Positions 9,763-19,416 are shown, counted from the first letter of the stretch. The stretch is 47,503 bases of DNA from Aquabacterium sp. (GCA_023150345.1 JAKLLB010000025.1:1-47503), one strand, 5' to 3'. Notes: generated by a model not told the origin, from the letters alone. Made by a program: numbers and translations.

Positions 9763-10500
9763 TCAGTTCATGAACATGCCGCCGTTGACATGGATCTCGG
9801 CGCCGGTGATGTACCCCGCCAGCGGCGAGGCCAGGAACGCCACCGCATGAGCCACCTCTTCGGCGGTACCCAGGCGCCCGAGCGGGATCTGCTGCTGCAG
9901 CGCTGTCTTCTGCGCCTCCGGCAGCACCTCGGTCATGTCGGTGGCGATGAAGCCCGGGGCGATGCAGTTCACGGTGATCTGCCGACTGCCCAGCTCACGC
10001 GCCAGCGCGCGTGTGAGGCCGGCGACCCCCGCCTTGGCGGCCGCGTAGTTGGCCTGGCCAGCGTTGCCGCTGGCGCCCACCACGGAGGTGATGTTGATGA
10101 TGCGACCGTGGCGCTGCTTCATCATCGTGCGCATCACGGCCCGGCAGCAGCGGAATACCGCCTTGAGATTGGTGTCGAGCACCGCATCCCAGTCTTCGTC
10201 CTTCATCCGCATCGCCAGGTTGTCGCGGGTGATGCCGGCGTTGTTGACCAGCACGTGCAGCCCGCCGTGGGTCTTGACGATACCCTCGATCGCCGCGTCG
10301 ACCGCAGCGCCATCGGTCACGTTCAGGCACAAACCCTGGCCGCCGCTGGTAGCCAAGGCCTGCCCCACCGCTGCGGCGCCGGCCTCGGTGGTCGCGGTGC
10401 CGACGACGATGTAGCCCTGGTCCGCCAGGGTGGACGCGATCGCCCGCCCGATGCCCCGTGACGCGCCCGTGACCAGCGCCACCTGCTTGACTGCGTTCAT
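9763..10500 (-). CDS. fabG: 3-oxoacyl-[acyl-carrier-protein] reductase
   Basis: NADPH-dependent short-chain dehydrogenase that performs the first reduction of the elongation cycle. The start at 10500 gives 245 residues and overlaps the fabD stop in an ATGA; the longer open frame lies over fabD and is rejected. The nucleotide-binding motif TGASRGIG is at 11-18, NNAG at 86-89, and the catalytic residues are Ser139, Tyr152 and Lys156. The C terminus (GAEIHVNGGMFMN) is the family standard. Confidence 0.97.
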   Translation of the reverse strand: MNAVKQVALVTGASRGIGRAIASTLADQGYIVVGTATTEAGAAAVGQALATSGGQGLCLNVTDGAAVDAAIEGIVKTHGGLHVLVNNAGITRDNLAMRMKDEDWDAVLDTNLKAVFRCCRAVMRTMMKQRHGRIINITSVVGASGNAGQANYAAAKAGVAGLTRALARELGSRQITVNCIAPGFIATDMTEVLPEAQKTALQQQIPLGRLGTAEEVAHAVAFLASPLAGYITGAEIHVNGGMFMN

Positions 10501-11435
10501 ACCCGCATCCCTCGCGTTTCCTGCAGGCTTGCAGGATCGAAAAGCGCACCCGCAACGGCGTCGCCGTCGATGCGCCGCACCATACCGGCCAGCACCTTGC
10601 CCGGCCCGCACTCGATGAAGTGCGTGATGCCGCGGCCGCGCAGCGCCTGCACCACCTCGACCCACCGCACCGGCCCGTAGGCCTGCCGGTACAACGCGTC
10701 TCGAAGCGCGTCGGGCGTCGTCGGCGCCTGCACGTCGATGTTGTTGATCACTGGAATTCGCGGCGCGTCGAAGACCACGGTGGCCAGTCGTTCGCGCAGC
10801 CGATCGGCCGCCGGCTTCATCAGACTGCAGTGAAACGGTGCCGAGACAGGCAAGGGCAGCGCTCGCTTGGCACCCATGCCCTTGAGGACTTCGCAGGCCT
10901 GGTCCACGCCGGCACGGCTGCCGGCAATCACGGTCTGCTTGGGGTCGTTGAAGTTGGCCGCAGCAACCACTTCACCACTGCGCGCGGCCACCTGCTCGCA
11001 ACCCAGTTGCACGGCGGCGGCGTCCATGCCCAGGATGGCGGCCATGGCACCAGCACCCACCGGCACCGCTTCCTGCATGGCCTGGGCGCGAAAACGCACC
11101 AGCGGCAGTGCCTGAGCCAACGTCAGCGCACCGCTGGCCACCAGCGCGGCGTATTCGCCCAGCGAGTGCCCGGCCATGGCCTGCGGGTCGGCGCCACCCT
11201 CGGCCTTCCAGGCCCGCCAGCAGGCGACGCCTGCGGTCAGCATCACCGGCTGGGTGTTCGTCGTGAGGTCGAGCTGTTCCTTCGGGCCGTGTGCGATCAG
11301 ACGGGCGATGTCTTCGCCCAGCGCGGCCGAGGCCTCTTCGAGTGTGGCGCGCACCGCGGCGTGGTCGCCCCAGGCGTCGAGCATGCCCACGGCCTGTGAC
11401 CCCTGGCCGGGAAAGAGGAATGCGAACGCGGTCAT
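10497..11435 (-). CDS. fabD: Malonyl-CoA:ACP transacylase
   Basis: Loads malonate onto ACP for chain elongation. 312 residues. The nucleophile elbow GHSLGE gives Ser91; the catalytic His sits in SAPFHCSLM (about 200) and the oxyanion Gln in FPGQGSQ (11). The start matches the family N terminus (MTAFAFLFPGQGSQ). It is translationally coupled to fabG by an ATGA overlap and separated from fabH by 65 bases. Confidence 0.97.
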   Translation of the reverse strand: MTAFAFLFPGQGSQAVGMLDAWGDHAAVRATLEEASAALGEDIARLIAHGPKEQLDLTTNTQPVMLTAGVACWRAWKAEGGADPQAMAGHSLGEYAALVASGALTLAQALPLVRFRAQAMQEAVPVGAGAMAAILGMDAAAVQLGCEQVAARSGEVVAAANFNDPKQTVIAGSRAGVDQACEVLKGMGAKRALPLPVSAPFHCSLMKPAADRLRERLATVVFDAPRIPVINNIDVQAPTTPDALRDALYRQAYGPVRWVEVVQALRGRGITHFIECGPGKVLAGMVRRIDGDAVAGALFDPASLQETRGMRV

Positions 11436-11500
11436 CGGTCGGTCGGTTCGGTTGGACGAAGTGGCAGAAGACGCAGCCTCGGATACGGCAGGCGGCGAAC

Positions 11501-12499
11501 TCAGAGGTCGAGCAGCACCGCACCCCAGGTGAAGCCACCGCCCACGCCCTCGAGCAGCAACGTGTCGCCGCGTTGAACGCGGCCCGAGCGCAGCGCGACA
11601 TCGAGAGCGAGCGGGATCGATGCGGCCGAGGTGTTGCCGTGTTCATCGACGGTGACGATGAGCTTGTCCAGGGGCATGCGCAGCTTGCGCGCCGTGCCCT
11701 GCATGATGCGGATGTTGGCCTGGTGCGGGATCAGCCAGTCGATGTCGGACTCCTCGCGCCCAGCCTTGGCCAGCACCCGGCGCGCGGCCTGCTCGAGCAC
11801 GCCCACGGCCAGCTTGAACACCGCTTGGCCGTCCATCTGCAGCAGGGGATGCCCGATCACCTGACCGCCCGACACATGGCCCGGCACGCACAGGATGCCG
11901 ACATGCCGCCCGTCGGCATGCAGGTCGGTGGCCAGCAGGCCGGGGCACTCGCTGGCCTCGAGCACCACCGCGCCGGCGCCATCGCCGAACAGCACGCAGG
12001 TGGTGCGGTCGTTGAAGTCGAGCAGCCGGGAGAACACCTCGGCACCGATGACCAGCGCACGGCTCGCGCTGCCGGCGCGGATCATCGCGTCGGCGACCGT
12101 GAGGGCGTAGACGAAGCCCGAGCACACGGCCTGCACGTCGAACGCCGGGCAACCCTGGATGCCCAGCTTGGCCTGCACGATGCATGCGGTCGACGGAAAC
12201 ACCATGTCCGGCGTGGAGGTCGCGACGATGATGAGGTCGATGCCCTCGGGCCCGCAGCCGGCGGCTTCGAGCGCATGGCGCGCGGCGACGACGGCCAGAT
12301 CGCTCGCCGGCACGCCAGGCTCCGCGAAGTGGCGGGCGTGGATACCGGTGCGCGCCACGATCCACTCATCGGAGGTGTCGATGCCTCGGCGCGCCAGGTC
12401 GGCAGCCATGTCGGCGTTGGTCACCCGGCGTGGCGGCAGCATGCTGCCGGTGCCGACGATGCGGGAGTAGCGCGGGGTCGCGGGCGTGTGGGGTGTCAT
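11501..12499 (-). CDS. fabH: 3-oxoacyl-[acyl-carrier-protein] synthase III
   Basis: Starts fatty-acid synthesis by condensing acetyl-CoA with malonyl-ACP. 332 residues with catalytic Cys126 (DVQAVCSGF), His259 ([10 protein letters not shown]) and Asn289 ([10 protein letters not shown]). The ATG overlaps the plsX stop (ATGA at 12499-12496). The 65-base gap after the gene holds a short CCGA repeat just before fabD but no clear promoter. Confidence 0.97.
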   Translation of the reverse strand: MTPHTPATPRYSRIVGTGSMLPPRRVTNADMAADLARRGIDTSDEWIVARTGIHARHFAEPGVPASDLAVVAARHALEAAGCGPEGIDLIIVATSTPDMVFPSTACIVQAKLGIQGCPAFDVQAVCSGFVYALTVADAMIRAGSASRALVIGAEVFSRLLDFNDRTTCVLFGDGAGAVVLEASECPGLLATDLHADGRHVGILCVPGHVSGGQVIGHPLLQMDGQAVFKLAVGVLEQAARRVLAKAGREESDIDWLIPHQANIRIMQGTARKLRMPLDKLIVTVDEHGNTSAASIPLALDVALRSGRVQRGDTLLLEGVGGGFTWGAVLLDL

Positions 12500-13593
12500 G
12501 CAGCGTGGGCGGCAGCGGGCTCGTCCGGGCCCGCGGGAGCCGCAGCCAGCGTGGCGCGGATGCGGTCGTGCACCCGGTCGAGCAGGCGGTTGCGGGCGGC
12601 ATCATACGCCCGCTCGAGAGCCCGCCCGAATGCGTAGGCATCGGACGACCCGTGTGCCTTGAACACCAGGCCACGCAGACCGAGCAAGGCGCCACCGCTG
12701 TAGCGCCGGTGGTCGACACGCGACTTGAACCGCTTGAGCACCGGCAACGCGACCAGCGCGGCCAGGCGTGTCAGCGGCGTGCGGCTGAACTCCTCGCGGA
12801 TCATCTGCGTGAGCATGCCCGCCAGGCCTTCGGAAGTCTTGAGCGCCACATTGCCGACGAAGCCGTCGCACACCACCAGGTCGGTGGTGCCCTTGAAGAT
12901 GTCGTTGCCCTCGACGTTGCCGTGGAAGTTGATCTGCCCCGCCGCGGCGGCGGCGCGCAGCAGTTCGCCGGCCCGCTTGATCGTCTCGCTGCCCTTGATC
13001 GTTTCCTCGCCGATGTTGAGCAGCCCGACGCTGGGGTCTTCGTTGCCGTCGAGTGCGCTGACCAGTGCGCTGCCCATCACGGCGAACTGCAGCAGGTGCT
13101 CCGCCTCGCAGTCGACGTTGGCGCCGAGGTCGAGCACCTTGGTGAAGCCGCCTCGGGCATTGGGCAGCAACGCGGCAATGGCCGGGCGGTCGATGCCCGC
13201 GAACGTCTTGAGCACGTAGCGCGCCACGGCCATCAGGGCACCGGTGTTGCCCGCCGACACACAGGCGTCGGCCGCCGAGTGGCCGTTGTCGTCGGCCTTG
13301 AGCTGGGCGATGGCCACTCGCATCGACGAGTCGCGCTTGCGGCGCAGCGCCACCTCGACCGCGTCGTCCATCGACACCACCTCGGTGGCCACGACCCGGT
13401 TGCAACGCGCCCAGCCGGCGGCCGGCGCCAGCGCGGCTTCGGTGCCCACGAGCACGAGGTCGGCCAGCGGATGTGCGTCCAGGAATGCGCGGCAGGCCGG
13501 CAACGTGACCGAAGGGCCATGGTCGCCGCCCATGCAGTCGACGGCCAGCCGCACGCGCGCCAGCGGTTGGAGGGGAGTGTGGGCAGTGGACAC
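12496..13593 (-). CDS. plsX: Phosphate acyltransferase PlsX
   Basis: Makes acyl-phosphate from acyl-ACP, the first step of the PlsX/PlsY route to phosphatidic acid. 365 residues. The N-terminal motif [13 protein letters not shown] (about 16-28) and the region [10 protein letters not shown] are diagnostic. The last 20 residues are Ala/Pro-rich and look dispensable. It follows rpmF after 215 bases and is coupled to fabH. Confidence 0.96.
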   Translation of the reverse strand: MSTAHTPLQPLARVRLAVDCMGGDHGPSVTLPACRAFLDAHPLADLVLVGTEAALAPAAGWARCNRVVATEVVSMDDAVEVALRRKRDSSMRVAIAQLKADDNGHSAADACVSAGNTGALMAVARYVLKTFAGIDRPAIAALLPNARGGFTKVLDLGANVDCEAEHLLQFAVMGSALVSALDGNEDPSVGLLNIGEETIKGSETIKRAGELLRAAAAAGQINFHGNVEGNDIFKGTTDLVVCDGFVGNVALKTSEGLAGMLTQMIREEFSRTPLTRLAALVALPVLKRFKSRVDHRRYSGGALLGLRGLVFKAHGSSDAYAFGRALERAYDAARNRLLDRVHDRIRATLAAAPAGPDEPAAAHAA

Positions 13594-13614
13594 GGCTCAG
13601 GAGAACAACGACGA

Positions 13615-13645
13615 AGCCCGGCCACGCACTGGACGGGGCCGGGCT
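13615..13645. repeat. Perfect 9-bp inverted repeat between rpmF and plsX
   Basis: AGCCCGGCC at 13615-13623 and GGCCGGGCT at 13637-13645, with a 13-base loop. No T tract follows on either strand, so it is not a standard terminator. It lies 22 bases before the plsX start and could set the rpmF to plsX expression ratio by stalling or RNA processing. Confidence 0.45.
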
Positions 13646-13808
13646 GACAGTGGGTGCATCACCTCGGGCGGGACGATGGCGTCACGGTGCCGCGGCAGAT
13701 CGAACTCGACATGCGGACCGCACGGCAGGGACGGGCGCAGCACGCCGCAGCGGGACGCACGAGCGCGCGGCTACCCAAGGGCCGCGCCCTGCGGGCGGCC
13801 CAGCGGGC

Positions 13809-13991
13809 TCACGCGTCCTGCTTGGTCTTGAGGACCTTGCGGCCGCGATAGAAACCGGTGGGGCTGATGTGATGACGCAGGTGGGTTTCGCCCGTGGTGG
13901 ACTCGACGGCAACGCCGGGCACCGTGAGCGCATTGTGCGAGCGGTGCATGCCACGCTTGGAGGGCGACTTCTTGTTCTGCTGGACGGCCAT
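13809..13991 (-). CDS. rpmF: 50S ribosomal protein L32
   Basis: 60 residues starting [20 protein letters not shown], nearly the E. coli L32 N terminus, with the conserved [16 protein letters not shown] near the end. It is a cysteine-free form. The yceD-rpmF-plsX-fab order is typical of proteobacteria and couples ribosome and lipid synthesis. Confidence 0.97.
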   Translation of the reverse strand: MAVQQNKKSPSKRGMHRSHNALTVPGVAVESTTGETHLRHHISPTGFYRGRKVLKTKQDA

Positions 13992-14289
13992 GGAAAGACT
14001 CCTGATCGGAAACCGCGGGCACCGTCCCTCGCCCCATGTTGCACCATGGGCCCGAACCAACGACGGACACGGGGCCGGGCCACGCAGGACCTGCAGACCG
14101 GCGCGCGTTGCGTGTTGCGAAGCAACCGGCACGCAGCACCGGCCCAACGGTGCACCTGCCACCCAACCCCGTGGGTTCGGCGGGCCCGCCACGCGGCATG
14201 CAATGCCACTGCGGAAAAGCGTCGGACTATATCACGGCAGCCGCCTGGGGCACACCCGCTTGGCAACGCCTCGACCCTCGCGGCCGGGG
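13992..14289. other. Intergenic region between yceD and rpmF
   Basis: 298 bases with no recognisable gene. It contains the small palindrome GTTGCGAAGCAAC (hairpin with a 5-bp stem) and C/G-rich repeats. No convincing promoter was seen; an rpmF leader is the simplest reading. Confidence 0.45.
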
Positions 14290-14853
14290 TCAGCTCGGTG
14301 TTCGGCGCTTCAAGCCCTGAAGCGCGGCAAACGGGTGCGGGGCGGCCTCTTCGGGGCCAACGTCGGGCAATCCTTCGTCGGTACTGACTGGCAGGGGATG
14401 CGGGCAGCGCTCGTGCCGCGGCACCAGGGGCAGGGCCAGCAGGAGCTCGTCCTCGACCAATTCCTGCAGGTTGAGCGATCGGGTCAGGGCCAGCACGTCA
14501 TCCTCGAGCTCGGCATCGAGCGCCTCGGCCAGCGACTCGTCGCGCACGAACCGGATGCGGCGATCGACATCGAGCGGCAACGCGAGCGGCTGCAGGCAGC
14601 GCTGGCACGCCATCCACACGGCGCCATGCGCGCGCAGGCGCAGCCACGTCTGCGGCTCGCCGCCCCGAACCGGCTCGAGGCTGGCCTGGGCCGACCATTC
14701 GACCTCGCCCGCGGGGGCGTCCGCCGGACGGATCTGCAACTCGTTCAGTCGACTCAGCTCGTCGGCCGGCCAGCGCCCCTGCAAGGTGCCGCCTTCGGCC
14801 GCCAGTGCGGCCACGTCGAGGCGTCGCGGGTCATGCACACGGGGTTTCATCAC
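14290..14853 (-). CDS. yceD: YceD/DUF177 family protein
   Basis: 187 residues, or 186 from the second ATG. The CQRCLQPL motif (Cys83, Cys86) and a later acidic half ending in RHERCPHPLP are the YceD/DUF177 pattern. In plants and bacteria family members affect 23S rRNA accumulation; the exact biochemical role is not established. It is divergent from maf, with 54 bases between the starts, and is followed by rpmF. Confidence 0.9.
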   Translation of the reverse strand: MMKPRVHDPRRLDVAALAAEGGTLQGRWPADELSRLNELQIRPADAPAGEVEWSAQASLEPVRGGEPQTWLRLRAHGAVWMACQRCLQPLALPLDVDRRIRFVRDESLAEALDAELEDDVLALTRSLNLQELVEDELLLALPLVPRHERCPHPLPVSTDEGLPDVGPEEAAPHPFAALQGLKRRTPS

Positions 14854-14895
14854 CGCCAGTGTACGGTCGCCAGGAACGACGGCAGGCCCTCATTG

Positions 14896-14901
14896 GACAA
14901 T
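14896..14901 (+). promoter_or_regulatory. Putative -10 element of maf (possibly leaderless)
   Basis: GACAAT lies so that the predicted start (7 bases downstream, 14908) is the A of the maf ATG, which would make a leaderless transcript. No clear -35 was seen. No Shine-Dalgarno sequence precedes the ATG, consistent with this reading. Confidence 0.3.
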
Positions 14902-14907
14902 AGCGCG

Positions 14908-15516
14908 ATGACTGCGACGCGCCCTGCCCTCATCCTCGGCTCCACGTCGCGCTATCGGCGCGAATTGCTGGAGCGTCTGCGGCTGCCTTTCGAGGCGGTG
15001 GCACCCGATGTCGACGAGACCGCTCGGCCTGGTGAATCCCCGGCAGACCTGGCGTTGCGCCTGGCCTGGGCCAAGGCGCGCGAGGTGTCCGCCCGCCACC
15101 CCGTTGCCGTGGTGATCGGCTCGGACCAGGTGGCCGACCTCGACGGCATGCCACTGGGCAAGCCGGGCGACCGCGAGCGGGCCGTCGCGCAACTGCGCCG
15201 AATGAGCGGGCGCGCCATCGTCTTCCAGACGGCGGTGGCCGTGGTGCGCGGCGACACCGGCTATGCACAGGCCTGCGTCGTGCCCGTGACCGTACGGGTG
15301 CGCCCGCTTGCCGACGACGAGATCGGCTACTACCTGGACGCCGAGCAGCCCTATGACTGCGCCGGCAGTGCAAAGGCCGAGGCCTTGGGTATCGCGTTGC
15401 TGCAAGCCATCGAGTCGGACGACCCCACTGCCCTGACGGGCCTGCCGCTCATCCGCACCTGCCAGATGCTGCGCGAGGCGGGCATCGATCCGCTGCGGCC
15501 GGCCACGACTGCCTGA
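14908..15516 (+). CDS. maf: Maf-family nucleotide pyrophosphatase, YceF type (7-methyl-GTP)
   Basis: 202 residues. The N terminus LILGSTSRYRRELLERL followed by VAPDVDETARPGESP and IGSDQV matches the YceF subgroup, which hydrolyses 7-methyl-GTP and related modified nucleotides. The C terminus (LTGLPLIRTCQMLREAGIDP) is also YceF-like. The neighbourhood of yceD and rpmF agrees with this assignment. It lies 7 bases before the methyltransferase gene. Confidence 0.92.
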   Translation: MTATRPALILGSTSRYRRELLERLRLPFEAVAPDVDETARPGESPADLALRLAWAKAREVSARHPVAVVIGSDQVADLDGMPLGKPGDRERAVAQLRRMSGRAIVFQTAVAVVRGDTGYAQACVVPVTVRVRPLADDEIGYYLDAEQPYDCAGSAKAEALGIALLQAIESDDPTALTGLPLIRTCQMLREAGIDPLRPATTA

Positions 15517-15523
15517 CTCGTCC

Positions 15524-16342
15524 ATGCCCGGCACACGACCACCCTCGGCACCGGCGGATCGGCCGTCGCCCGCCCCAGACGGCGCAGCCTGTGGCCGCCT
15601 GTGGCTGGTGCCCAACACGCTGGACCTGGGCACCGGACACGACACGCCACTGGAACAGCTGCTGCCGCGTGCGGTGATCGAGCGTGCCGCGATGCTCGGA
15701 CACTGGGTGGTTGAAAACGCCAAGTCGGCGCGCGCACTGCTCAAGCGCGTCGACGCGCTGGTGCCGCTGGCGCAACCGCTGCAACAGGTGCAGATCACGG
15801 AGCTGCCCCGGCCACGCAAGGACGGGCGCACCGATGCCGACGCGCAGGCCTACGACCAGCTGCTGCTGCCGGCGCTGCACGGTCACGAGCTGGGCCTGCT
15901 GTCGGAGGCCGGACTGCCCGCGGTGGCCGACCCCGGGTCGCGCCTGGTGCAGGCGGCCCACCGGCACAGCGTGACAGTCGAACCGATGTCCGGGCCCAGT
16001 TCGCTGCTCATGGCCCTGGCAGCCAGCGGCCTGAACGGCCAGAGCTTCGCTTTCGTGGGCTATCTGCCAGTCGACCCGGTCGCCCGTGCCGCGCGCATTC
16101 GCGAGCTCGATGCCCTGTCGCGCCGATCGCACCAGACCCAGCTGGCGATCGAAACGCCCTATCGCAACGCCGCGCTGCGCGCGGCGCTGATCGAGCACTT
16201 GCAGCCAGGCACCCAACTGGCCGTGGCCAGCGGGTTGACGCTGGCCGGGGGCCGGTGCATCAGCTGGCCGGTCGCGCGGTGGCGCCGCGAGGTGCCGGCA
16301 CTCGACGATCGCCTGCCGGCGGTCTACGCCTGGTTGGGCTGA
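15524..16342 (+). CDS. SAM-dependent methyltransferase, tetrapyrrole-methylase/RsmI-like
   Basis: 272 residues, with about 25 extra Pro/Ala-rich residues at the N terminus. Similarity to RsmI (16S rRNA C1402 2'-O-methyltransferase) is seen in LSEAGLPAVADPGSRLV (SAM site) and VEPMSGPSSLLMALAASGL. It lacks the usual RsmI N terminus LYVVATPIGN, having LWLVPNTLDLG instead. It probably belongs to the YraL-related subgroup often found beside maf in betaproteobacteria, and its substrate is unproven. Its stop codon abuts the stop of the convergent helicase with no space for a terminator. Confidence 0.8.
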   Translation: MPGTRPPSAPADRPSPAPDGAACGRLWLVPNTLDLGTGHDTPLEQLLPRAVIERAAMLGHWVVENAKSARALLKRVDALVPLAQPLQQVQITELPRPRKDGRTDADAQAYDQLLLPALHGHELGLLSEAGLPAVADPGSRLVQAAHRHSVTVEPMSGPSSLLMALAASGLNGQSFAFVGYLPVDPVARAARIRELDALSRRSHQTQLAIETPYRNAALRAALIEHLQPGTQLAVASGLTLAGGRCISWPVARWRREVPALDDRLPAVYAWLG

Positions 16343-17806
16343 TCAGCCGCGCCCGCCGCCCAGCAGCGCGGCCACCTTGCGCTTGGCGCGGATGTTGCCC
16401 CCCAGCGGGCGTACGGCCGGTGTCGCCGCCGGGGCGGGCACGGATGACGGCGCCGCAGCAGCCGTTGGCTCGTAAGGCTGATCGAAGATCGGGTCCTGCG
16501 GCACACGTCCGACCGACATGCGCGGCCGCGGCACTTCGTCATCGCGCCGGAGGGCGCGCTCGTCGTCATCGCGGCGCGGTCGGCGCTCTTCATCTTCGGT
16601 GTCGCGCCGCGGCCGGCGGCGCGGCCGATCGTCTTCGAGCTCGAAAGCCTCGAGGTCGAGCTTCTTCTTCAGCAGTTTCTCGATCTCGACCACCAACCGG
16701 CCGTCTTCTCGGTCGACCAGCGTGATGGCCAACCCGGATGCGCCGGCACGACCGGTGCGGCCGATGCGGTGCACGTAGTCCTCGGCATTGAACGGGACAT
16801 CGAAATTGAACACCGCTGGCAGGTCGGCGATGTCCAGGCCGCGCGCGGCCACGTCGGTGGCCACGAGCAACTCGACATCGCCACGCTTGAAGGCGTCGAG
16901 CGACTTCAAGCGCTCGTCCTGCGACTTGTCGCCGTGCAGTGCGGCCGTCTTCAGCCCGTCGCGCTCGAACGAACGCGCCAGTCGGGCGGCACCCAGCTTG
17001 GAGTTGACGAATACGATGGCCTGCGTGAGCTCGCGCTCGCGCAGCACCTGCCTGACCGCGCGGCGCTTGTCGTCTTCGTCGATGCGGTAGAAGTGCTGCT
17101 CGACCGTGGACGCGGTGGCATTGGGCCGCGCCACCTCGACGGTGACGGGATCCTGAAGGTAGCTCTGGGCCAGGCGCTTGATTTCGGGCGAGAAGGTGGC
17201 CGAGAACAGCAGCGTCTGCCGCTGCTTGGGCAGGAAGCTCAGGATGCGCTGCAGGTCGGGCAGAAAGCCGATGTCGAGCATGCGGTCGGCTTCGTCGAGC
17301 ACCACGTACTCGACCTGATTGAGCACGCAGTTGCGCGCTTCGATGTGATCGAGCAGGCGGCCAGGCGTGGCCACCAGGACCTCGACGCCGCGCTTGAGCT
17401 CGGCCGTCTGCGGTTTCATGTCGATGCCGCCGAACACCACGGTGGACCGCAGCTGCGTGTGCTTGGCGTAGGTCTGCACGCTCTTGGCCACTTGGTCGGC
17501 CAGCTCGCGCGTAGGCGCCAGCACCAGCGCACGCACCGGATGCCGCGCGGGAGACATCGATGCGTTCTCGTGGGCAAGCATGCGCTGAAGCAGCGGCAGC
17601 GTGAAGGCGGCTGTCTTGCCGGTGCCGGTCTGCGCCGCCCCCATCACGTCGCGCCCGTCCAGGACGATCGGGATCGCCTTGGCCTGGATCGGGGTCATCG
17701 ACGTATAGCCGGAGTCGGCCACCGCGCGCAGCAGCTTGGCGTCGAGCGCGAGGGTCTCGAACTTCGGTGCCGGCGCAGGCTCGGCGGTGGAGGTGGTGTC
17801 GGTCAT
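16343..17806 (-). CDS. rhlE: DEAD-box RNA helicase, RhlE type
   Basis: ATP-dependent RNA helicase of 487 residues from the start at 17806; an upstream extension of the open frame covers the divergent rfbD region and is rejected. Motif I is AQTGTGKT (58-65), Ia PTRELA (98-103), II DEAD (171-174), III SAT (202-204), and motif VI HRIGRTGR is intact. The tail from about residue 385 is an Arg/Asp-rich low-complexity stretch, then Pro/Ala-rich, then a basic end (IRAKRKVAALLGG). Such tails bind RNA and help targeting. Confidence 0.93.
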   Translation of the reverse strand: MTDTTSTAEPAPAPKFETLALDAKLLRAVADSGYTSMTPIQAKAIPIVLDGRDVMGAAQTGTGKTAAFTLPLLQRMLAHENASMSPARHPVRALVLAPTRELADQVAKSVQTYAKHTQLRSTVVFGGIDMKPQTAELKRGVEVLVATPGRLLDHIEARNCVLNQVEYVVLDEADRMLDIGFLPDLQRILSFLPKQRQTLLFSATFSPEIKRLAQSYLQDPVTVEVARPNATASTVEQHFYRIDEDDKRRAVRQVLRERELTQAIVFVNSKLGAARLARSFERDGLKTAALHGDKSQDERLKSLDAFKRGDVELLVATDVAARGLDIADLPAVFNFDVPFNAEDYVHRIGRTGRAGASGLAITLVDREDGRLVVEIEKLLKKKLDLEAFELEDDRPRRRPRRDTEDEERRPRRDDDERALRRDDEVPRPRMSVGRVPQDPIFDQPYEPTAAAAPSSVPAPAATPAVRPLGGNIRAKRKVAALLGGGRG

Positions 17807-17896
17807 GAACCGGGGATTATCCCGCACCCCGGTGTCATCGGTGCGACGGCGCCCCGACCCCCTGTCGGGGGTGCCGCGCCCGGCGAACCCCCCGCC

Positions 17897-17902
17897 TACA
17901 AT
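17897..17902 (+). promoter_or_regulatory. Putative -10 element of the rfbDC operon (TACAAT)
   Basis: TACAAT 9 bases before the rfbD ATG; the predicted start (about 17909) leaves a leader of only 3 bases. No good -35. A stem-loop CCCCGAC/GTCGGGG (17852-17870) lies upstream, between the divergent rhlE and rfbD starts. Confidence 0.4.
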
Positions 17903-17911
17903 CTGGAACCG

Positions 17912-18856
17912 ATGAAGATCCTGCTGTTGGGTCCCGATGGCCAGGTGGGCTGGGAACTGCGCCGCGCGCTGGCGCCGCTGGGCGAGGTGGTGGCCGCCGG
18001 CCGGGCCGAGGGCGCCGATTTGTCGCAGCCCGAAGCGCTGGCCGCCCTCGTGGCGCGCGTCGCGCCGCAGGTCGTCGCCAATGCCGCGGCCTATACCGCG
18101 GTCGACCGCGCAGAGGGCGAGCAGCAGCTGGCCCGCACGGTCAACGCCCAGTCGCCGGGCCTGCTGGCGCGGGCCGCCGCCGCCAGCGGCGCCTGGCTGC
18201 TGCACTTCAGCACCGACTACGTGTTCGACGGCTCCGGCAACGATCCACGGGATGAACGGCACCCGGTCGCGCCCCTGTCGGTCTACGGCCGCACCAAGCT
18301 CGAGGGCGAAGAACTCATCCGCGCCAGCGGCTGCCGGCACCTGATCCTGCGCACGAGCTGGGTGCATGCGGCTCGCGGCCAGAACTTCGCCCGCACCATG
18401 CTGCGCCTGGCCGCCGAGCGCGACCAGTTGCGGGTGGTCGACGACCAGGTGGGCGCCCCCACGGGCGCCGACCTGCTGGCCGACTTGTCGGCCCACCTGC
18501 TGCGCGTGGCCCGCGCCCGCCCCGAGGTGAGCGGCACCTACCACGCCTGCGCGGCTGGCCACACCAGCTGGTGCGGTTATGCGCGTCATGTCATCGGCTG
18601 GGCCGCGAGCCGGGGGCGGCCGCTGCGCACCACGCCGGCGCAGGTGCTGCCCATCACGACCGCCGAGTACCCCCTGCCTGCACCGCGACCGCTGAACTCG
18701 CGCCTGGATACCCGCAAGCTCTGCACCACGTTCGACGTCACGCTGCCACACTGGCAGGCCGGGGTCGAACGCATGCTGGCCGAGGTGCTCGACCTGCCCC
18801 TGACCGCGCCGGTCGCGCCCGGCGCAGCCGCCTCCATCGCCGCCCCCACCCGATGA
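17912..18856 (+). CDS. rfbD: dTDP-4-dehydrorhamnose reductase
   Basis: Last step of dTDP-L-rhamnose synthesis. 314 residues. The nucleotide-binding loop GPDGQVG is at 8-14, with FSTDYVFDG at 99-107 and the catalytic pair Tyr125/Lys129 in YGRTK. The C terminus carries an extra Pro/Ala-rich tail of about 20 residues. It overlaps rfbC by ATGA. The first two pathway genes (rfbA, rfbB) are not in the window. Confidence 0.95.
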   Translation: MKILLLGPDGQVGWELRRALAPLGEVVAAGRAEGADLSQPEALAALVARVAPQVVANAAAYTAVDRAEGEQQLARTVNAQSPGLLARAAAASGAWLLHFSTDYVFDGSGNDPRDERHPVAPLSVYGRTKLEGEELIRASGCRHLILRTSWVHAARGQNFARTMLRLAAERDQLRVVDDQVGAPTGADLLADLSAHLLRVARARPEVSGTYHACAAGHTSWCGYARHVIGWAASRGRPLRTTPAQVLPITTAEYPLPAPRPLNSRLDTRKLCTTFDVTLPHWQAGVERMLAEVLDLPLTAPVAPGAAASIAAPTR

Positions 18857-19416
18857 AGTTCCTGCCCACCAGCCTGCCCGGTGTCGTCATCGTCGAGCCC
18901 GCCGTGTTCGGAGACGATCGCGGCTGGTTCATGGAAAGCTACAACCAGCGGCGCTTCGTCGACGGACTCGCCTCGCTGGGTCTGCCGGCGCCCAGGCCCT
19001 TCGTGCAGGACAACGAATCTCACTCGCGCGCCGGTGTGCTGCGCGGGTTGCACTATCAATTGCCGCCGCATCCGCAGGGCAAGCTGGTGCGCGTGGTCCA
19101 CGGCGCGGTGTGGGACGTGGCCGTGGACATCCGGCGCCACTCGCCGCACTTCGGACGCTGGGTGGGCGTGGAGCTCACGGCCGAGAACCGGCGCCAGCTG
19201 TGGATCCCCGAAGGCTACGCGCACGGCTTCGTCGCGCTGGCCGACGACACCCGCTTCCTGTACAAGACCACCGACGTCTACGCGCGCGACTGTGAGCGCG
19301 CCATCGCCTGGAACGATGCCACGCTGGCCATCGCCTGGCCGCTGCCTTGCGGCCCGCTGCTGGCGCCCAAGGATGCCGCCGCACCGGCGTTCGCCCAGGC
19401 CGACGTTTTCGACTGA
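18853..19416 (+). CDS. rfbC: dTDP-4-dehydrorhamnose 3,5-epimerase
   Basis: Cupin-fold epimerase of 187 residues. The catalytic base is His67 in LRGLHYQ, and the conserved FLYKTTDVY (about 135-143) carries the catalytic Tyr. The start is fixed by the ATGA overlap with rfbD. It supplies the substrate for RfbD, so the gene pair is functionally reversed relative to the pathway order, which is common. Confidence 0.95.
   Translation: MKFLPTSLPGVVIVEPAVFGDDRGWFMESYNQRRFVDGLASLGLPAPRPFVQDNESHSRAGVLRGLHYQLPPHPQGKLVRVVHGAVWDVAVDIRRHSPHFGRWVGVELTAENRRQLWIPEGYAHGFVALADDTRFLYKTTDVYARDCERAIAWNDATLAIAWPLPCGPLLAPKDAAAPAFAQADVFD

Noticed and set aside
13615-13645. Inverted repeat as a rho-independent terminator for rpmF
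   Set aside because: No T tract on the minus strand after the stem.
16518-16640. Low-complexity repeats in the rhlE tail as a mobile or regulatory repeat
   Set aside because: They are explained by codons for Arg/Asp-rich tail residues common in RhlE-type helicases.
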